Made by a program: the position numbers and the translations under genes. Of a DNA stretch of 64,000 bases, positions 55,045 to 63,895 are shown in pieces. Numbering within the stretch: the first letter of the stretch is position 1; every line of letters starts with the position of its first letter. The stretch is from Cribrihabitans_A neustonicus (GTDB lineage: Bacteria > Pseudomonadota > Alphaproteobacteria > Rhodobacterales > Rhodobacteraceae), in contig NZ_JBMERQ010000009.1 in NCBI RefSeq assembly GCF_048820895.1, positions 1-64,000 of the forward strand, read 5' to 3'. The notes beneath the pieces were generated by a model that saw only the letters and a list, made by a program, of their open reading frames with translations, ran no database searches and was not told the DNA's origin.

Positions 55045-56952
55045 ATGCGCGTCTTTACCATACTGGGACCGTCGCAGTCCGGGAAATCATCACTGGCCAG
55101 GGCGCTGGCCGAACTGGACGGTGCCCCGGGCAAGCGTCAGGAGGTTGCAGGTGTCGCCGCTCTGCAACCTTTTTCATTCATGGGGGAGGACTGGGCCGCA
55201 ATCGACATCGCAGGCGGAGCCGACAACCTCGCACAGGCGGGCCCGGCGCTGGCGGCCAGTGACGCCGCGGTGCTCTGCGTGCCGGCCGATGCCGGGGCTG
55301 CGGTGCTGAGTGCGCCGTATCTGCGCAAGCTGGAAGAGGCGGGTATCCCCGCCTTCATTTTTATCAACCGCATGGATCAGGCCACGGACCGGGTGGCGGA
55401 GATCGTAGCGGCGCTTCAGGCGTTCTGCGGCCACAACATCATCCTGCGCCAGGTGCCGATCCGGGCGGACGGACAGGTGGTCGGCGCGGTCGACCTCATC
55501 TCGGAGCGCGCCTGGCAGTACCAGGAGGGCCAGCCCTCGGCGCTGATCGAGCTGCCGGCGGCGATGCAGGCCCGCGAGCAGGAGGCCCGCACCGAACTGC
55601 TGGAAGCGCTGGCGGATTTCGATGACGCTCTCCTGGAAGAGCTGATCGAGGATCAGCAGGTGATGGCGGAGGAAGTCTATGACGTTGCCACCAAAGTCCT
55701 GCAGCATAACGACCTGATCCCGGCGCTGATGGGCTCGGCCGAGCACAGGAACGGCATTCTGCGGCTGATGAAGTCGCTGCGCCACGAGGCGCCGGACGTG
55801 GGCGCCGCGCTCAAGCGGCTGTCGCCGGACGGCAGCGTGGTGGCGGTTGGCTGCATGGCGGATCTGGTCAAGCACCTTGGCAAGACGGTGATGGTGCGCG
55901 CGCTTGATGGCGGCATGGGCAACGGGGCGCCTCTTGGCGGTGCGACGCTCGGGGCGCTCACCGGCATCGGCGGCGCGGTCAGCAACGCGATGCTGGCGGG
56001 CGACATGGGGCAGGCGGTGAAATCGGACCACCTGAACCTTGGCTTTGCCTATGGCCGCGACGGCCCCGCCCCGCTGCCGGACTGGGCACAGCCCCGGCCT
56101 TCGACCTTCTGCCGGGTACTCACTCCGGTGCATGAGCGTGACGATGCCCGGCTCTCGTCGGCATTGGAGCGGCTGGCGGAGATCGACCCGGCGCTGCGGG
56201 TGAGCCAGGACGAGGCCTCGGGCCGCGCGCTCCTGGCCCTGCAAGGCCCGCTGCACCTGCGCCGCATCATGCAGACCCTGAAGGACGAGTTCGGGATTGA
56301 GGTGGAAGAGCAGCCGGTGCCGCCGGCGCTGCGGGAGACCATCACCAAACCGGTGCAGATTCATCACCGCCACCGCAAGCAATCGGGAGGCGCGGGGCAG
56401 TTTGCCGATGTGGTGATCGAGCTTGCGCCGATGCCGCGCGGCAGCGGCTTTGTTTTTGAGGAGACCGTGAAGGGCGGCGCGGTGCCCAAGAACTACATTC
56501 CCTCAGTCGAGGCCGGCGCACGCGAGGCGCTTGTGCAGGGCCTAAACGGCCATCCGGTGGTTGACGTCAAGGTCACGCTGAAGGATGGCAAGCACCATTC
56601 GGTCGACAGTTCCGACTATGCCTTCCGCACCGCCGGCAAGAACGCGGTCAGGGAAGCGCTGGCGGAGGCCGGGGTGATCCTGCTGCAACCGATCATGCGG
56701 GTGCAAATTCATGTGCCCTCTGTCTTTACCGGCGGGCTGGTGCCGATGGTTAGCGGCATGAAGGGGCAGATCCTGGGGTTCGAGGCCGAGGACGGCGTTG
56801 CGGGCTGGGACGTGTTCGAGACCCTGCTGCCGATGGCGGCCCAGGACGAGCTGTGCAACACGCTGGCCAGCGCAACCCGCGGCACCGGCTGGTTCAGCAC
56901 CGACTTCGACCATTACGAGGAAGCCAGGCGAGCCGATTTCGCGGACGCGTGA
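55045..56952 (+). CDS. Elongation factor G-like GTPase (divergent paralogue)
   Basis: 635 residues versus about 700 for EF-G. The P-loop GPSQSGKSS (8-16) is intact, NRMD stands for NKxD, but the G3 motif DxPGH reads DIAGG (about 54-58) and the effector region is shortened, so GTP hydrolysis or ribosome contact may differ. Domains II-V are recognisable: GPLHLRRIMQTLKDEFGIEV, KQSGGAGQFADVVIELAPMP and the domain IV/V part VPSVFTGGLVPMVSGMKGQI. Canonical EF-G lies elsewhere. A function in translation stress or recycling is conceivable. Ribosome site GAGGGAGG before ATG 55045. Confidence 0.85.
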   Translation: MRVFTILGPSQSGKSSLARALAELDGAPGKRQEVAGVAALQPFSFMGEDWAAIDIAGGADNLAQAGPALAASDAAVLCVPADAGAAVLSAPYLRKLEEAGIPAFIFINRMDQATDRVAEIVAALQAFCGHNIILRQVPIRADGQVVGAVDLISERAWQYQEGQPSALIELPAAMQAREQEARTELLEALADFDDALLEELIEDQQVMAEEVYDVATKVLQHNDLIPALMGSAEHRNGILRLMKSLRHEAPDVGAALKRLSPDGSVVAVGCMADLVKHLGKTVMVRALDGGMGNGAPLGGATLGALTGIGGAVSNAMLAGDMGQAVKSDHLNLGFAYGRDGPAPLPDWAQPRPSTFCRVLTPVHERDDARLSSALERLAEIDPALRVSQDEASGRALLALQGPLHLRRIMQTLKDEFGIEVEEQPVPPALRETITKPVQIHHRHRKQSGGAGQFADVVIELAPMPRGSGFVFEETVKGGAVPKNYIPSVEAGAREALVQGLNGHPVVDVKVTLKDGKHHSVDSSDYAFRTAGKNAVREALAEAGVILLQPIMRVQIHVPSVFTGGLVPMVSGMKGQILGFEAEDGVAGWDVFETLLPMAAQDELCNTLASATRGTGWFSTDFDHYEEARRADFADA

Positions 56953-57061
56953 AGCCCGCTTGTCCGCAAAGCTGGATGCAGGCGGCGCTTCGCCCCTTGC
57001 ATCCGGCGGCAATCCGGCGTGATCTGCGCCGCAATTCGAACCCGAACTGCGGAGTAAGACT

Positions 57062-57589
57062 ATGGACGCATCCTCGGCCTTTCAGGACAGCCTGCCTGTC
57101 ACCTCGGACGCGCTGTTGCGCCAGCTTGACGATTGGGGGCTCGCCTGCACGCTGCACGAGCACGTGCCGCTGCGCACGGTGGAGGATGCCAAATCGGTGG
57201 AAGCGCAGTTCCTGTTGCCGGGGCAGAAGGCCTTGCGCGTCAAGAACCTCTACCTGCGGGACAAGAAGAAGCGGAACTACCTGGTGACACTGCAGCAGGA
57301 TCGCGAGATAAACCTCAAGGCGCTGGCGGCAGCGCTGGGCGCGGGCAACCTCTCCTTCGGTTCGGCCGACCGGCTGATGGAGAACCTCGGCATCCGCCCC
57401 GGCGCGGTGAGCCCTCTGGCGATGATCACCGGCGCGGAGAAGGGCGTGGCGTTCTACCTCGACAAGGCGGCGCAGGAAGCAGAGGTGATCTGCATGCACC
57501 CGCTGGTGAACGACCGCACCGTAGTGATGGCGCGGGAGGACGTAATGGCGTTTTTCGAGAGAACCGGCGTCACGGTGAACTGGATCTAA
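57062..57589 (+). CDS. Prolyl-tRNA editing protein (ProX/YbaK family)
   Basis: 175 residues. The YbaK/ProRS-associated fold with LHEHVPLRTVEDAKSVEAQF, KALRVKNLYLRDKKKRNYLV and FGSADRLMENLGIRPGAVSP. The KNLFLRDxK motif is typical of freestanding editing domains (ProXp-ala/PrdX) that hydrolyse mischarged Ala-tRNA-Pro. It follows the EF-G-like gene by 109 bases, perhaps forming a translation-quality unit. Confidence 0.88.
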   Translation: MDASSAFQDSLPVTSDALLRQLDDWGLACTLHEHVPLRTVEDAKSVEAQFLLPGQKALRVKNLYLRDKKKRNYLVTLQQDREINLKALAAALGAGNLSFGSADRLMENLGIRPGAVSPLAMITGAEKGVAFYLDKAAQEAEVICMHPLVNDRTVVMAREDVMAFFERTGVTVNWI

Positions 57590-57685
57590 GCCGCAGGCAA
57601 AGCCGTGCGGCGGCCTTCGGCCCTGTCCCGCGCTGGGCACCCATATTGCCGGTCTGAGGCGGCCAATCACGAAGCAGGGCCGCAG

Positions 57686-57714
57686 GAAAAAGGGCCGGAG
57701 TCACCTCCGGCCCT
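57686..57714 (-). terminator. Intrinsic terminator of azoR
   Basis: On the minus strand AGGGCCGGAG, loop GTGA, CTCCGGCCCT then TTTT; 10-bp stem and T-run, 23 bases past the azoR stop. Confidence 0.88.
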
Positions 57715-57736
57715 CGCTTTCAGCAGGGGTGCCCGG

Positions 57737-58318
57737 TCAGGCAGCCAGCGCCTCGATCTGGCCCTTTGCCTTCTCCAGCGCGCCATCGGCATCCACCGCC
57801 ATGGCATCTGCCGCGACCAGCTCCACCTCGGTGATGCCGAGGAAGCTTAGCATGTGGCGCAGGTAGCCGGTGGCAAAGTCGATCTCGGACCCGGCCGGGG
57901 TGCCGCCAGAGGCCAGCGCAATGATCGCGCGCTTGCCTTCAAGGAGCCCAACGGGGCCGTTTTCGGTGTACTTGAAGGTCAGCCCGGCGCGGGCCACCAG
58001 ATCAATCCAAGCCTTCAGCGCCGCGGGCACCGAGAAGTTGTAGACCGGGGTTCCGATCACGATGGTATCGGCGCGCTGAAGCTCCTCCACCAGCGAGTCC
58101 GACAGCGCCAGATGCGCCTCCTGTGCCGCGCTGCGCTGATCGGCTGGGGTGAAATTGGCAGCGACCCAATCCTCGGTCAGGAGCGGAAGCGGGCTGGCGA
58201 GATCGCGGCGGATGACCTCCTCAGCGCCCAGCCGCGCGGTGATGCGGGCAGACAGATCGCGGGTGACCGAGCCTTCGCGGCGGGCCGAGGAGTCGATGTG
58301 CAGAACGGTGTTGGTCAT
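57737..58318 (-). CDS. azoR: FMN-dependent NADH-azoreductase
   Basis: 193 residues, flavodoxin-like fold: VLHIDSSARREGSVTRDLSA (FMN phosphate loop), IVIGTPVYNFSVPAALKAWI (PxYNF motif) and ALASGGTPAGSEIDFATGYL. It reduces quinones or azo compounds with NADH. Divergent from a LysR gene with a clear T-N11-A box between, so likely induced by quinone/electrophile stress through that regulator. Confidence 0.92.
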   Translation of the reverse strand: MTNTVLHIDSSARREGSVTRDLSARITARLGAEEVIRRDLASPLPLLTEDWVAANFTPADQRSAAQEAHLALSDSLVEELQRADTIVIGTPVYNFSVPAALKAWIDLVARAGLTFKYTENGPVGLLEGKRAIIALASGGTPAGSEIDFATGYLRHMLSFLGITEVELVAADAMAVDADGALEKAKGQIEALAA

Positions 58319-58361
58319 GGTGGTGTTCCCTTGCTCATTGCTGAGGGAGAAATGGGATATT

Positions 58362-58380
58362 GCATTTACGAACTCAATGC
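58362..58380. promoter_or_regulatory. LysR box between azoR and LysR gene
   Basis: GCATT-N9-AATGC inverted repeat containing T-N11-A, 43 bases before azoR and 70 before the LysR start. Typical symmetry, spacing and place for an autoregulatory LysR site. Confidence 0.6.
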
Positions 58381-58450
58381 TGCTTTCTTCACATGGGGTG
58401 TGCGCCTGCGCGCAGCTGATGGGGCGAGGAGCCTAAGATGGAGTGGTCTG

Positions 58451-59329
58451 ATGGATAACTGGGACGAGGTCCGCACTGCCTATCAGGTGGCGCGCATGGG
58501 CACGGTCAGCGGCGCCGCGGAGGTGCTGGGCGTGCATCATGCCACCGTGATCCGCCATATCGACGCGATCGAGGCGCGGCTTGGGGTCAAGCTGTTCCAC
58601 CGCCACGCCCGCGGCTACACGCCGACCGAGGCGGGGCAGGACCTGCTGCGCGTGGCGCAGGCCACCGATGACCAATTCAATCAGCTGGTCGGGCGGCTGA
58701 AGGGGCAGGGCGATGATGTCTCGGGCGAACTGGTGGTAACCTCGCTCGCGTCCTTCGCGCCGATGATGGTGCCGGCGCTGAAGGACTTCCAGGACATGCA
58801 CCCGGGGCTGATCATCCGCTACCTGACCGGCGACAGGCTGTTCCGGCTGGAATATGGCGAAGCACATGTGGCGATCCGCGCGGGCTCGGTTCCGGATCAG
58901 CTCGACAACGTGGTGCAGCCCTTCATGAAGCAGCAGATCGGCCTTTATGCCTCTAAGGACTACGTGGAGCGATACGGGCCGCTCAAGGGGCTGGAGGATT
59001 TTGCCAACCACCGCTTCGTCGGCCAGGATGACGAAAACACGAGGGCGCCGTTTTCGCGCTGGCTGAGAGCACATGCTCCGGCCGAGGCGATCGCCTTCCG
59101 CTGTACCAACGGCTTCACCATGCAGGCCGCGTTGCGCGCCGGTGCAGGTATCGGCTTCATGGCGGCCTGGGAGGCGCGCCAGCAGCCGGATCTGGTAGAG
59201 ATGATGGCGCCCCTCGAGGAATGGTCGGGCGCGCTTTGGCTGGTAACCCATGTCGACCTGCACCGCACCACCAAGGTGCAGGCCTTCCTCAGCTTCCTCA
59301 AGGAACGGGCCAAGCAGTGGCAGCTCTGA
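58451..59329 (+). CDS. LysR-family regulator, divergent from azoR
   Basis: 292 residues. The winged helix at 1-60 (VSGAAEVLGVHHATVIRHID) has HHATVIR in place of the common SQPAVS, as in the group of LysR proteins next to azoR or DMT genes in alphaproteobacteria. The effector domain follows. ATG 58451 chosen; the frame is open far upstream, antisense to azoR. Ends inside the start of the EamA transporter gene, so it is also co-transcribed with it. Confidence 0.85.
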   Translation: MDNWDEVRTAYQVARMGTVSGAAEVLGVHHATVIRHIDAIEARLGVKLFHRHARGYTPTEAGQDLLRVAQATDDQFNQLVGRLKGQGDDVSGELVVTSLASFAPMMVPALKDFQDMHPGLIIRYLTGDRLFRLEYGEAHVAIRAGSVPDQLDNVVQPFMKQQIGLYASKDYVERYGPLKGLEDFANHRFVGQDDENTRAPFSRWLRAHAPAEAIAFRCTNGFTMQAALRAGAGIGFMAAWEARQQPDLVEMMAPLEEWSGALWLVTHVDLHRTTKVQAFLSFLKERAKQWQL

Positions 59330-60228
59330 GCGAAGCGCTGAAGGGGCATCTGGCGATGCTTTTGTTCTCGGCCCTGGTGGCGGGGTCGTTCTCGCTTGGG
59401 GTGATGGTGGCAAACGAGATCGCACCCGCGGCGCTGAATGCGGCGCGCTTCGGCATTGCCGCTGTTGTGATCGGCATCGCGGCGCTTGCGACCACCGGGC
59501 TCAGGCGCAGCCAGTTCCGGGCGTCCTGGCGTTACGTCCTGCTCGGCGGGCTCTTCGGCGGTTATTTCGTGCTGATGTTCTACGGGCTGAAGACGGCGGC
59601 ACCGGTAAGCGCGGCAGCGGTCTTTACCCTGGTGCCGGTGATGAGCGCGCTGTTCGGCTGGCTGCTGCTGAGGCAGGTGACCACGCGCTGGATGGCGCTG
59701 GCGCTGGCGATCGGGGCGGCGGGCGCAGTCTGGGTAATCATGCGCGGCGACCTGCAAGCGCTCGCTGCCTTCGAGATCGGCCAAGGCGAGATCATCTATT
59801 TCTGGGGCTGCGTGCTGCACGCGATCTACACGCCGATGGTGAGGAAGCTGAACCGGGGCGAGCCTGCGGTGGTCTTCACCTTCGGCACGCTGATTGCCGG
59901 GGCGGCACTGCTGCTGACGCTGGGCTGGCGCGACATAACTGCCACCAACTGGCTGGCGCTGCCGCCGATTGTCTGGCTCGGGCTGTTCTACCTTGCGCTT
60001 TTTGCCAGTGCCGCGACCTTCGTGCTGCTGCAATATGCGGCGATGCGGCTGCCTTCGGCCAAGGTGATGGCCTATACCTACCTTACCCCCAGCTGGGTGA
60101 TTTTGTGGGAGATCGCCCTGGGCCGCGCCGCACCGCCGGGACTGGTGCTGGTGGGCGTGGCGATGTCGGCGCTGGCGCTGGTGATGCTTCTTGAAAGCGA
60201 CGCCAAGCCTGCGCGCGCCAAGGTCTGA
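59317..60228 (+). CDS. EamA/DMT-family transporter
   Basis: 303 residues with ten predicted membrane spans in two EamA repeats (GGLFGGYFVLMFYGLKTAAP and LPSAKVMAYTYLTPSWVILW). GTG 59317 with AAGGAA upstream overlaps the LysR stop by 13 bases. Exports or exchanges a small metabolite; substrate unknown. Coupled to LysR, so probably part of the same response. Confidence 0.85.
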   Translation: MAALSEALKGHLAMLLFSALVAGSFSLGVMVANEIAPAALNAARFGIAAVVIGIAALATTGLRRSQFRASWRYVLLGGLFGGYFVLMFYGLKTAAPVSAAAVFTLVPVMSALFGWLLLRQVTTRWMALALAIGAAGAVWVIMRGDLQALAAFEIGQGEIIYFWGCVLHAIYTPMVRKLNRGEPAVVFTFGTLIAGAALLLTLGWRDITATNWLALPPIVWLGLFYLALFASAATFVLLQYAAMRLPSAKVMAYTYLTPSWVILWEIALGRAAPPGLVLVGVAMSALALVMLLESDAKPARAKV

Positions 60229-60275
60229 GTCTGATAAGGCTGTATCGGGCGGGAAGAATCGGATTTTCCGGCGGC

Positions 60276-60611
60276 TTAGCTTTCGCCGCCCTCGCCCAGC
60301 TCGGTTTCGAGGAAACGTTCGAAGGCTTCCAGGTTCACCGGCTCGAACTGGCCGAAGCCCTGCATCCAAACCGAGACCGCGCGCATCGCGTCGGGTTCCA
60401 GCTTGCACCACTTCACCCGGCCGCGCTTCTCCTGCGCGATCAGCCCGGCGCGGGTGAGGATCGCCAGATGCTTGGAGACCGCGGCCAGCGACATCTCGAA
60501 GGGCTCGGCCACGTCGGTCACCGCCATGTCATCTTCCAGCAGCATGGTCAGGATCGCCCGGCGGGTCGGATCGGCCAAAGCGGCAAAGACGCTGTCGAGA
60601 GGATCGCTCAT
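60276..60611 (-). CDS. ArsR-family regulator
   Basis: 111 residues. Winged helix LADPTRRAILTMLLEDDMAV, MSLAAVSKHLAILTRAGLIA, with no metal-binding CxC motif visible, so of the non-metal ArsR branch. ATG 60611 chosen just before DPLDSVFAALADPTRR. It is convergent with the EamA gene to its left and divergent from the second EamA gene (86-base gap), which it may control. Confidence 0.87.
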   Translation of the reverse strand: MSDPLDSVFAALADPTRRAILTMLLEDDMAVTDVAEPFEMSLAAVSKHLAILTRAGLIAQEKRGRVKWCKLEPDAMRAVSVWMQGFGQFEPVNLEAFERFLETELGEGGES

Positions 60612-60696
60612 GCCTTCACTCCTAGCCAGCGTCCCGCGGTTTGACAATCTGGCAAATCCGGCAGAGGCTGCGCGTTTTCAGGCAGGGGCGGCTGTC

Positions 60697-61593
60697 ATGG
60701 CATTGAAATACTGGCTTGTGATTTTCATTCTCGGCATCGGCTGGGGCATGTCCTTCATGTTTAACGCCATCCTTCTGCGCGAGCTCGGGCCCCTGTCGGT
60801 CTCGATGGGGCGGGTCGGCTTCGGGGCGCTGGGCTGCTGGATCTACGTGCTGGCGGCGCGGAAGCGCGTGCCGCTGGCGCCGAAGCGCTGGCTGGCGCTG
60901 TTCGGCTTCGGCGCGCTGACCTATGCCGGGCCCTTTGCCTTCTACGCCATCGGCCAGCAGCATATCGCCAGCGGCGTCGCCGGGATCGTCAATGCCTCCA
61001 CCCCGGCCTTCGCGGTCGTCGTGTCGCATTTCTGGCCCAGCAGCGAACGGGCGACGGTACTGAAGACGCTGGGCGTGGTCTGCGGGTTTGCGGGCATCGT
61101 GGTGCTGTCGCAGCCGATCCTGGCAAGCGGCGAGACGTCGGCGGCCTGGGCGGTGCTGATCACCCTGCTGGCGCCGCTCTGCTATGCGATCTCGGTCAAC
61201 ATCGCGCGCAACTTCCGCGACATGGAGCCGGTGGCGCTGGTGGCGATTGCCATGACCGGCGCCACGGCGGCGATCGCGCCGCTTGCGCTCTGGAGCGACG
61301 GCCTGCCGCATATCACCCGGGCTGAGACCTGGGCCTCGCTCTTCGTGATCGGCTTCGTGCTGACTTCCGCCGCCTTCATCGCCTTCTACTGGGTGCTGCC
61401 CAAGGTGGGGCCGACCAATACCACGCTGCCGACCCTCATTGCGCCGGTCTCGGCGCTGGTTATGGGCACTTGGATCCTGCAGGAGGAGCTGCTGGCCGAA
61501 CACCTCTGGGGCATGGCGGCGATCCTCTTCGGGCTGCTGCTGATCGACGGGCGCATCCTGCGCTGGCGCCGGGCCGGAGCGCCTGCGGGTTAA
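60697..61593 (+). CDS. EamA/DMT-family transporter, second copy
   Basis: 298 residues, ten predicted spans, two EamA repeats (GQQHIASGVAGIVNASTPAF and VLPKVGPTNTTLPTLIAPVS). Start ATG 60697 (MALKYWLVIFILGIGWGMSF); the upstream open frame is antisense to arsR. Not a close copy of the transporter at 59317. Likely regulated by the divergent ArsR protein. Substrate unknown. Confidence 0.85.
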   Translation: MALKYWLVIFILGIGWGMSFMFNAILLRELGPLSVSMGRVGFGALGCWIYVLAARKRVPLAPKRWLALFGFGALTYAGPFAFYAIGQQHIASGVAGIVNASTPAFAVVVSHFWPSSERATVLKTLGVVCGFAGIVVLSQPILASGETSAAWAVLITLLAPLCYAISVNIARNFRDMEPVALVAIAMTGATAAIAPLALWSDGLPHITRAETWASLFVIGFVLTSAAFIAFYWVLPKVGPTNTTLPTLIAPVSALVMGTWILQEELLAEHLWGMAAILFGLLLIDGRILRWRRAGAPAG

Positions 61594-61736
61594 GATCAAC
61601 CGCGCGGTTGAATATGCATTTTGGCGGCTTTCCGCGGGGATACGCACCGCGCGGGCAGCGCGATGCCCGTGATGTGATATTTTTATCCATTGTTTTTCAG
61701 CGTCTTGCGCGGAGATTTCAGCGGCAATCCTTGTAA

Positions 61737-61765
61737 TTGACTCTGGCGCCCCGCCGGCTTAGCAC
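61737..61765 (+). promoter_or_regulatory. Candidate promoter of the atp Fo operon
   Basis: -35 TTGACT (61737-61742) and a weaker -10 TTAGCA/TAGCAC at 61759-61765 with 16-17 spacing, 30-40 bases ahead of atpI. The -35 is good; the -10 is loose. Confidence 0.45.
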
Positions 61766-61796
61766 CCTTCCAAGATTTCGCGTGAGGATGGCGCCC

Positions 61797-62132
61797 GTGA
61801 CAGACGACGACCAAAAGCAGCGCCTGGCGCAGCTGGAGGAGAGGCTGGCGAAGGCGCGTAAGGCCCAGGAGCCCAAGCCGCGCGCGGATCAGCACTATTC
61901 GATGGCGAACCTCGCCTGGCGGATGGTGATCGAATTGGTGGCCGGTCTCGGGATCGGTTTCGGCATCGGATACGGGCTCGACCTGCTGTTTGGCACGCTG
62001 CCCGTCTTCATGGTGCTGTTTGTATTTCTGGGGCTTGCGGCCGGGGTAAAGACGATGCTCCGCAGCGCGCAGGAGATCCAAGAGAAGAAACTGGCCGAAG
62101 AGGCCGACGAGAATGCGCAGGACCGGGACTGA
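61797..62132 (+). CDS. atpI: ATP synthase assembly protein AtpI
   Basis: 111 residues from GTG 61797, which a GAGG at 61784 suits better than the ATG at 61788. Charged N-terminal helix (QRLAQLEERLAKARKAQEPK) and two membrane spans (VIELVAGLGIGFGIGYGLDL and VFMVLFVFLGLAAGV). It helps assemble the c-ring. First gene of the Fo operon. Confidence 0.88.
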   Translation: MTDDDQKQRLAQLEERLAKARKAQEPKPRADQHYSMANLAWRMVIELVAGLGIGFGIGYGLDLLFGTLPVFMVLFVFLGLAAGVKTMLRSAQEIQEKKLAEEADENAQDRD

Positions 62133-62172
62133 TCCGGCGGGATCGGCAGACGGTGACAGGAGAAGCGGACAG

Positions 62173-62976
62173 ATGGGCAAAATTTTCTTTTACGTAGCGC
62201 TGGCGCTGGTGCTGGTCTCGGGCCTGATTTTCACTCCCGCGGAGTCGAAGCTGGCGATCCACCCGATGGACCAGTTCGAGGTAAAGCCGCTGTTCGGCGG
62301 TGAGCACGTGGCCTGGTACACCCCAACCAACGTGACCCTGTGGATGGCGCTGGCCGTGGCCGCGGTGTTTGCACTTCTGGTGCTGGGCTCCTCGCGCCGC
62401 GCCATCGTGCCCTCACGCGCACAGTCGGTGGCGGAGCTGGCCTATGGCTTCATCTACAAGATGGTGGAAGATGTGACCGGCAAGGAAGGCGTCAAGTTCT
62501 TCCCCTATATCATGACCCTGTTCATGTTCATCGTGATGGCCAACTTCCTGGGCCTCATTCCGATGTCCTTCACCACCACCTCGCATTTTGCCGTCACCGC
62601 TGTGCTGGCGCTGCTGGTCTTCGTGACCGTGACCGTCACCGGCTTTGTGCTGCACGGCACCAAGTTCCTCGGCCTGTTCTGGGTGAGCTCGGCGCCGCTG
62701 CTGCTGCGCCCGGTGCTGGCGGTGATCGAGCTGATTTCCTACTTCGTGCGTCCGGTCAGCCACTGCATCCGTCTTGCAGGCAACGTGATGGCGGGCCACG
62801 CGGTTCTGAAAGTGTTCGCAGGCTTCGCAGGTGCCCTCGGTGTAGGTGCCTTCCTGCCGGTCTTCGCGATCACCGCGGTCTACGCACTCGAAGTTCTCGT
62901 GGCCTTCATCCAGGCCTACGTGTTCACCATTCTGACCTGCGTCTACCTGAAAGACGCGCTGCACCCCGCCCACTAA
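62173..62976 (+). CDS. atpB: ATP synthase Fo subunit a
   Basis: 267 residues, five or six membrane spans. The essential arginine is R200 in SHCIRLAGNVMAGH; the last spans include YALEVLVAFIQAYVFTILTC. Forms the proton half-channels against the c-ring. ATG 62173 chosen (MGKIFFYVALALVLVSGLIF). Confidence 0.95.
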   Translation: MGKIFFYVALALVLVSGLIFTPAESKLAIHPMDQFEVKPLFGGEHVAWYTPTNVTLWMALAVAAVFALLVLGSSRRAIVPSRAQSVAELAYGFIYKMVEDVTGKEGVKFFPYIMTLFMFIVMANFLGLIPMSFTTTSHFAVTAVLALLVFVTVTVTGFVLHGTKFLGLFWVSSAPLLLRPVLAVIELISYFVRPVSHCIRLAGNVMAGHAVLKVFAGFAGALGVGAFLPVFAITAVYALEVLVAFIQAYVFTILTCVYLKDALHPAH

Positions 62977-63035
62977 GGGCAGGCTGCACGGTCCGGAAAT
63001 CTACAATCAACTTCCAATCGTAAGGAGATATCACA

Positions 63036-63260
63036 ATGGAAGGCGATCTCGCATACATCGGCGCAGGCCTGGCAGGCATGGGTACCGGCATCGCGGCTCT
63101 CGGGGTTGGCAACGTTGCAGCCAACTTCCTGGCCGGCGCGCTGCGCAACCCCTCCGCGGCTGCTTCGCAGACCGCAACCCTGTTCATCGGCATCGCATTC
63201 GCAGAAGCACTGGGCATCTTCTCGTTCCTGGTTGCCCTGCTGCTGATGTTCGCCGTCTAA
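63036..63260 (+). CDS. atpE: ATP synthase Fo subunit c
   Basis: 74 residues, two-helix hairpin, glycine-rich first helix (GAGLAGMGTGIAALGVG) and the proton-carrying carboxylate E57 in GIAFAEALGIF; the sodium-binding residue set is not seen, so proton-driven. AAGGAG ribosome site. Followed by a strong hairpin. Confidence 0.96.
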   Translation: MEGDLAYIGAGLAGMGTGIAALGVGNVAANFLAGALRNPSAAASQTATLFIGIAFAEALGIFSFLVALLLMFAV

Positions 63261-63287
63261 GACCTTAGGAACCTTTTTCCTTACGGC

Positions 63288-63317
63288 CGGGCGGTGCGGA
63301 ACCCCGCACCGCCCGGT
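63288..63317 (+). promoter_or_regulatory. Strong hairpin after atpE
   Basis: Perfect 13-bp stem CCGGGCGGTGCGG, loop AACC, CCGCACCGCCCGG, no T-run. Lies between atpE and atpF'. Probably stabilises or processes the message upstream so that subunit c, needed in many copies, is made in excess. Confidence 0.65.
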
Positions 63318-63345
63318 GTAACGGCAAGTTCCCAAGGAGGACGAC

Positions 63346-63891
63346 ATGGCATCTAGTACGAATGATGCAGCTCAGGGCGCAGCGGACGCGGCGCACGGCG
63401 GTGGCGGCATGCCGCAGCTGGACTTCTCGACCTTCGGGAACCAGATTTTCTGGCTCGCAGTCACGCTGGTCGCGATCTACCTGATCCTGTCGCGCGTCGC
63501 GCTGCCCCGCATTGGTGCGGTGCTGGCCGAGCGCCAGGGCACGATCACCAACGACATTGCCGCGGCCGAGGACCTGAAGGCCAAGGCCGCCGAGGCTGAA
63601 GCTGCCTACAACCAGGCGCTGGCGGATGCCCGTGCCGAGGCGCAGCGGATCGCAGCCGAGACCCGTGCCGAAATCCAGGCTGACCTGGACGAGGCCATCG
63701 CCAGAGCCGACGAGCAGATCGCCGCCAAGGCGGCCGAGTCGGAAAAGGCGATTGCCGAAATCAAGGCGGGCGCGCTGGAAAGCGTGAAAGCCGTCGCCAC
63801 CGACACCGCAGAGGCCCTGGTGGCCGCTCTGGGCGGTTCGGCGGAGAAGGACGCGATTGCCAAGGCAGTTGCAGAACGGACGAAGGGATAA
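63346..63891 (+). CDS. atpF': ATP synthase Fo subunit b'
   Basis: 181 residues. A short N-terminal tail, one membrane span (FWLAVTLVAIYLILSRVALP) and a long Ala/Glu coiled coil. Alphaproteobacteria with photosynthetic relatives carry b and b' as two genes. Peripheral stalk. AAGGAGG ribosome site. Confidence 0.92.
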   Translation: MASSTNDAAQGAADAAHGGGGMPQLDFSTFGNQIFWLAVTLVAIYLILSRVALPRIGAVLAERQGTITNDIAAAEDLKAKAAEAEAAYNQALADARAEAQRIAAETRAEIQADLDEAIARADEQIAAKAAESEKAIAEIKAGALESVKAVATDTAEALVAALGGSAEKDAIAKAVAERTKG

Positions 63892-63895
63892 GGAC

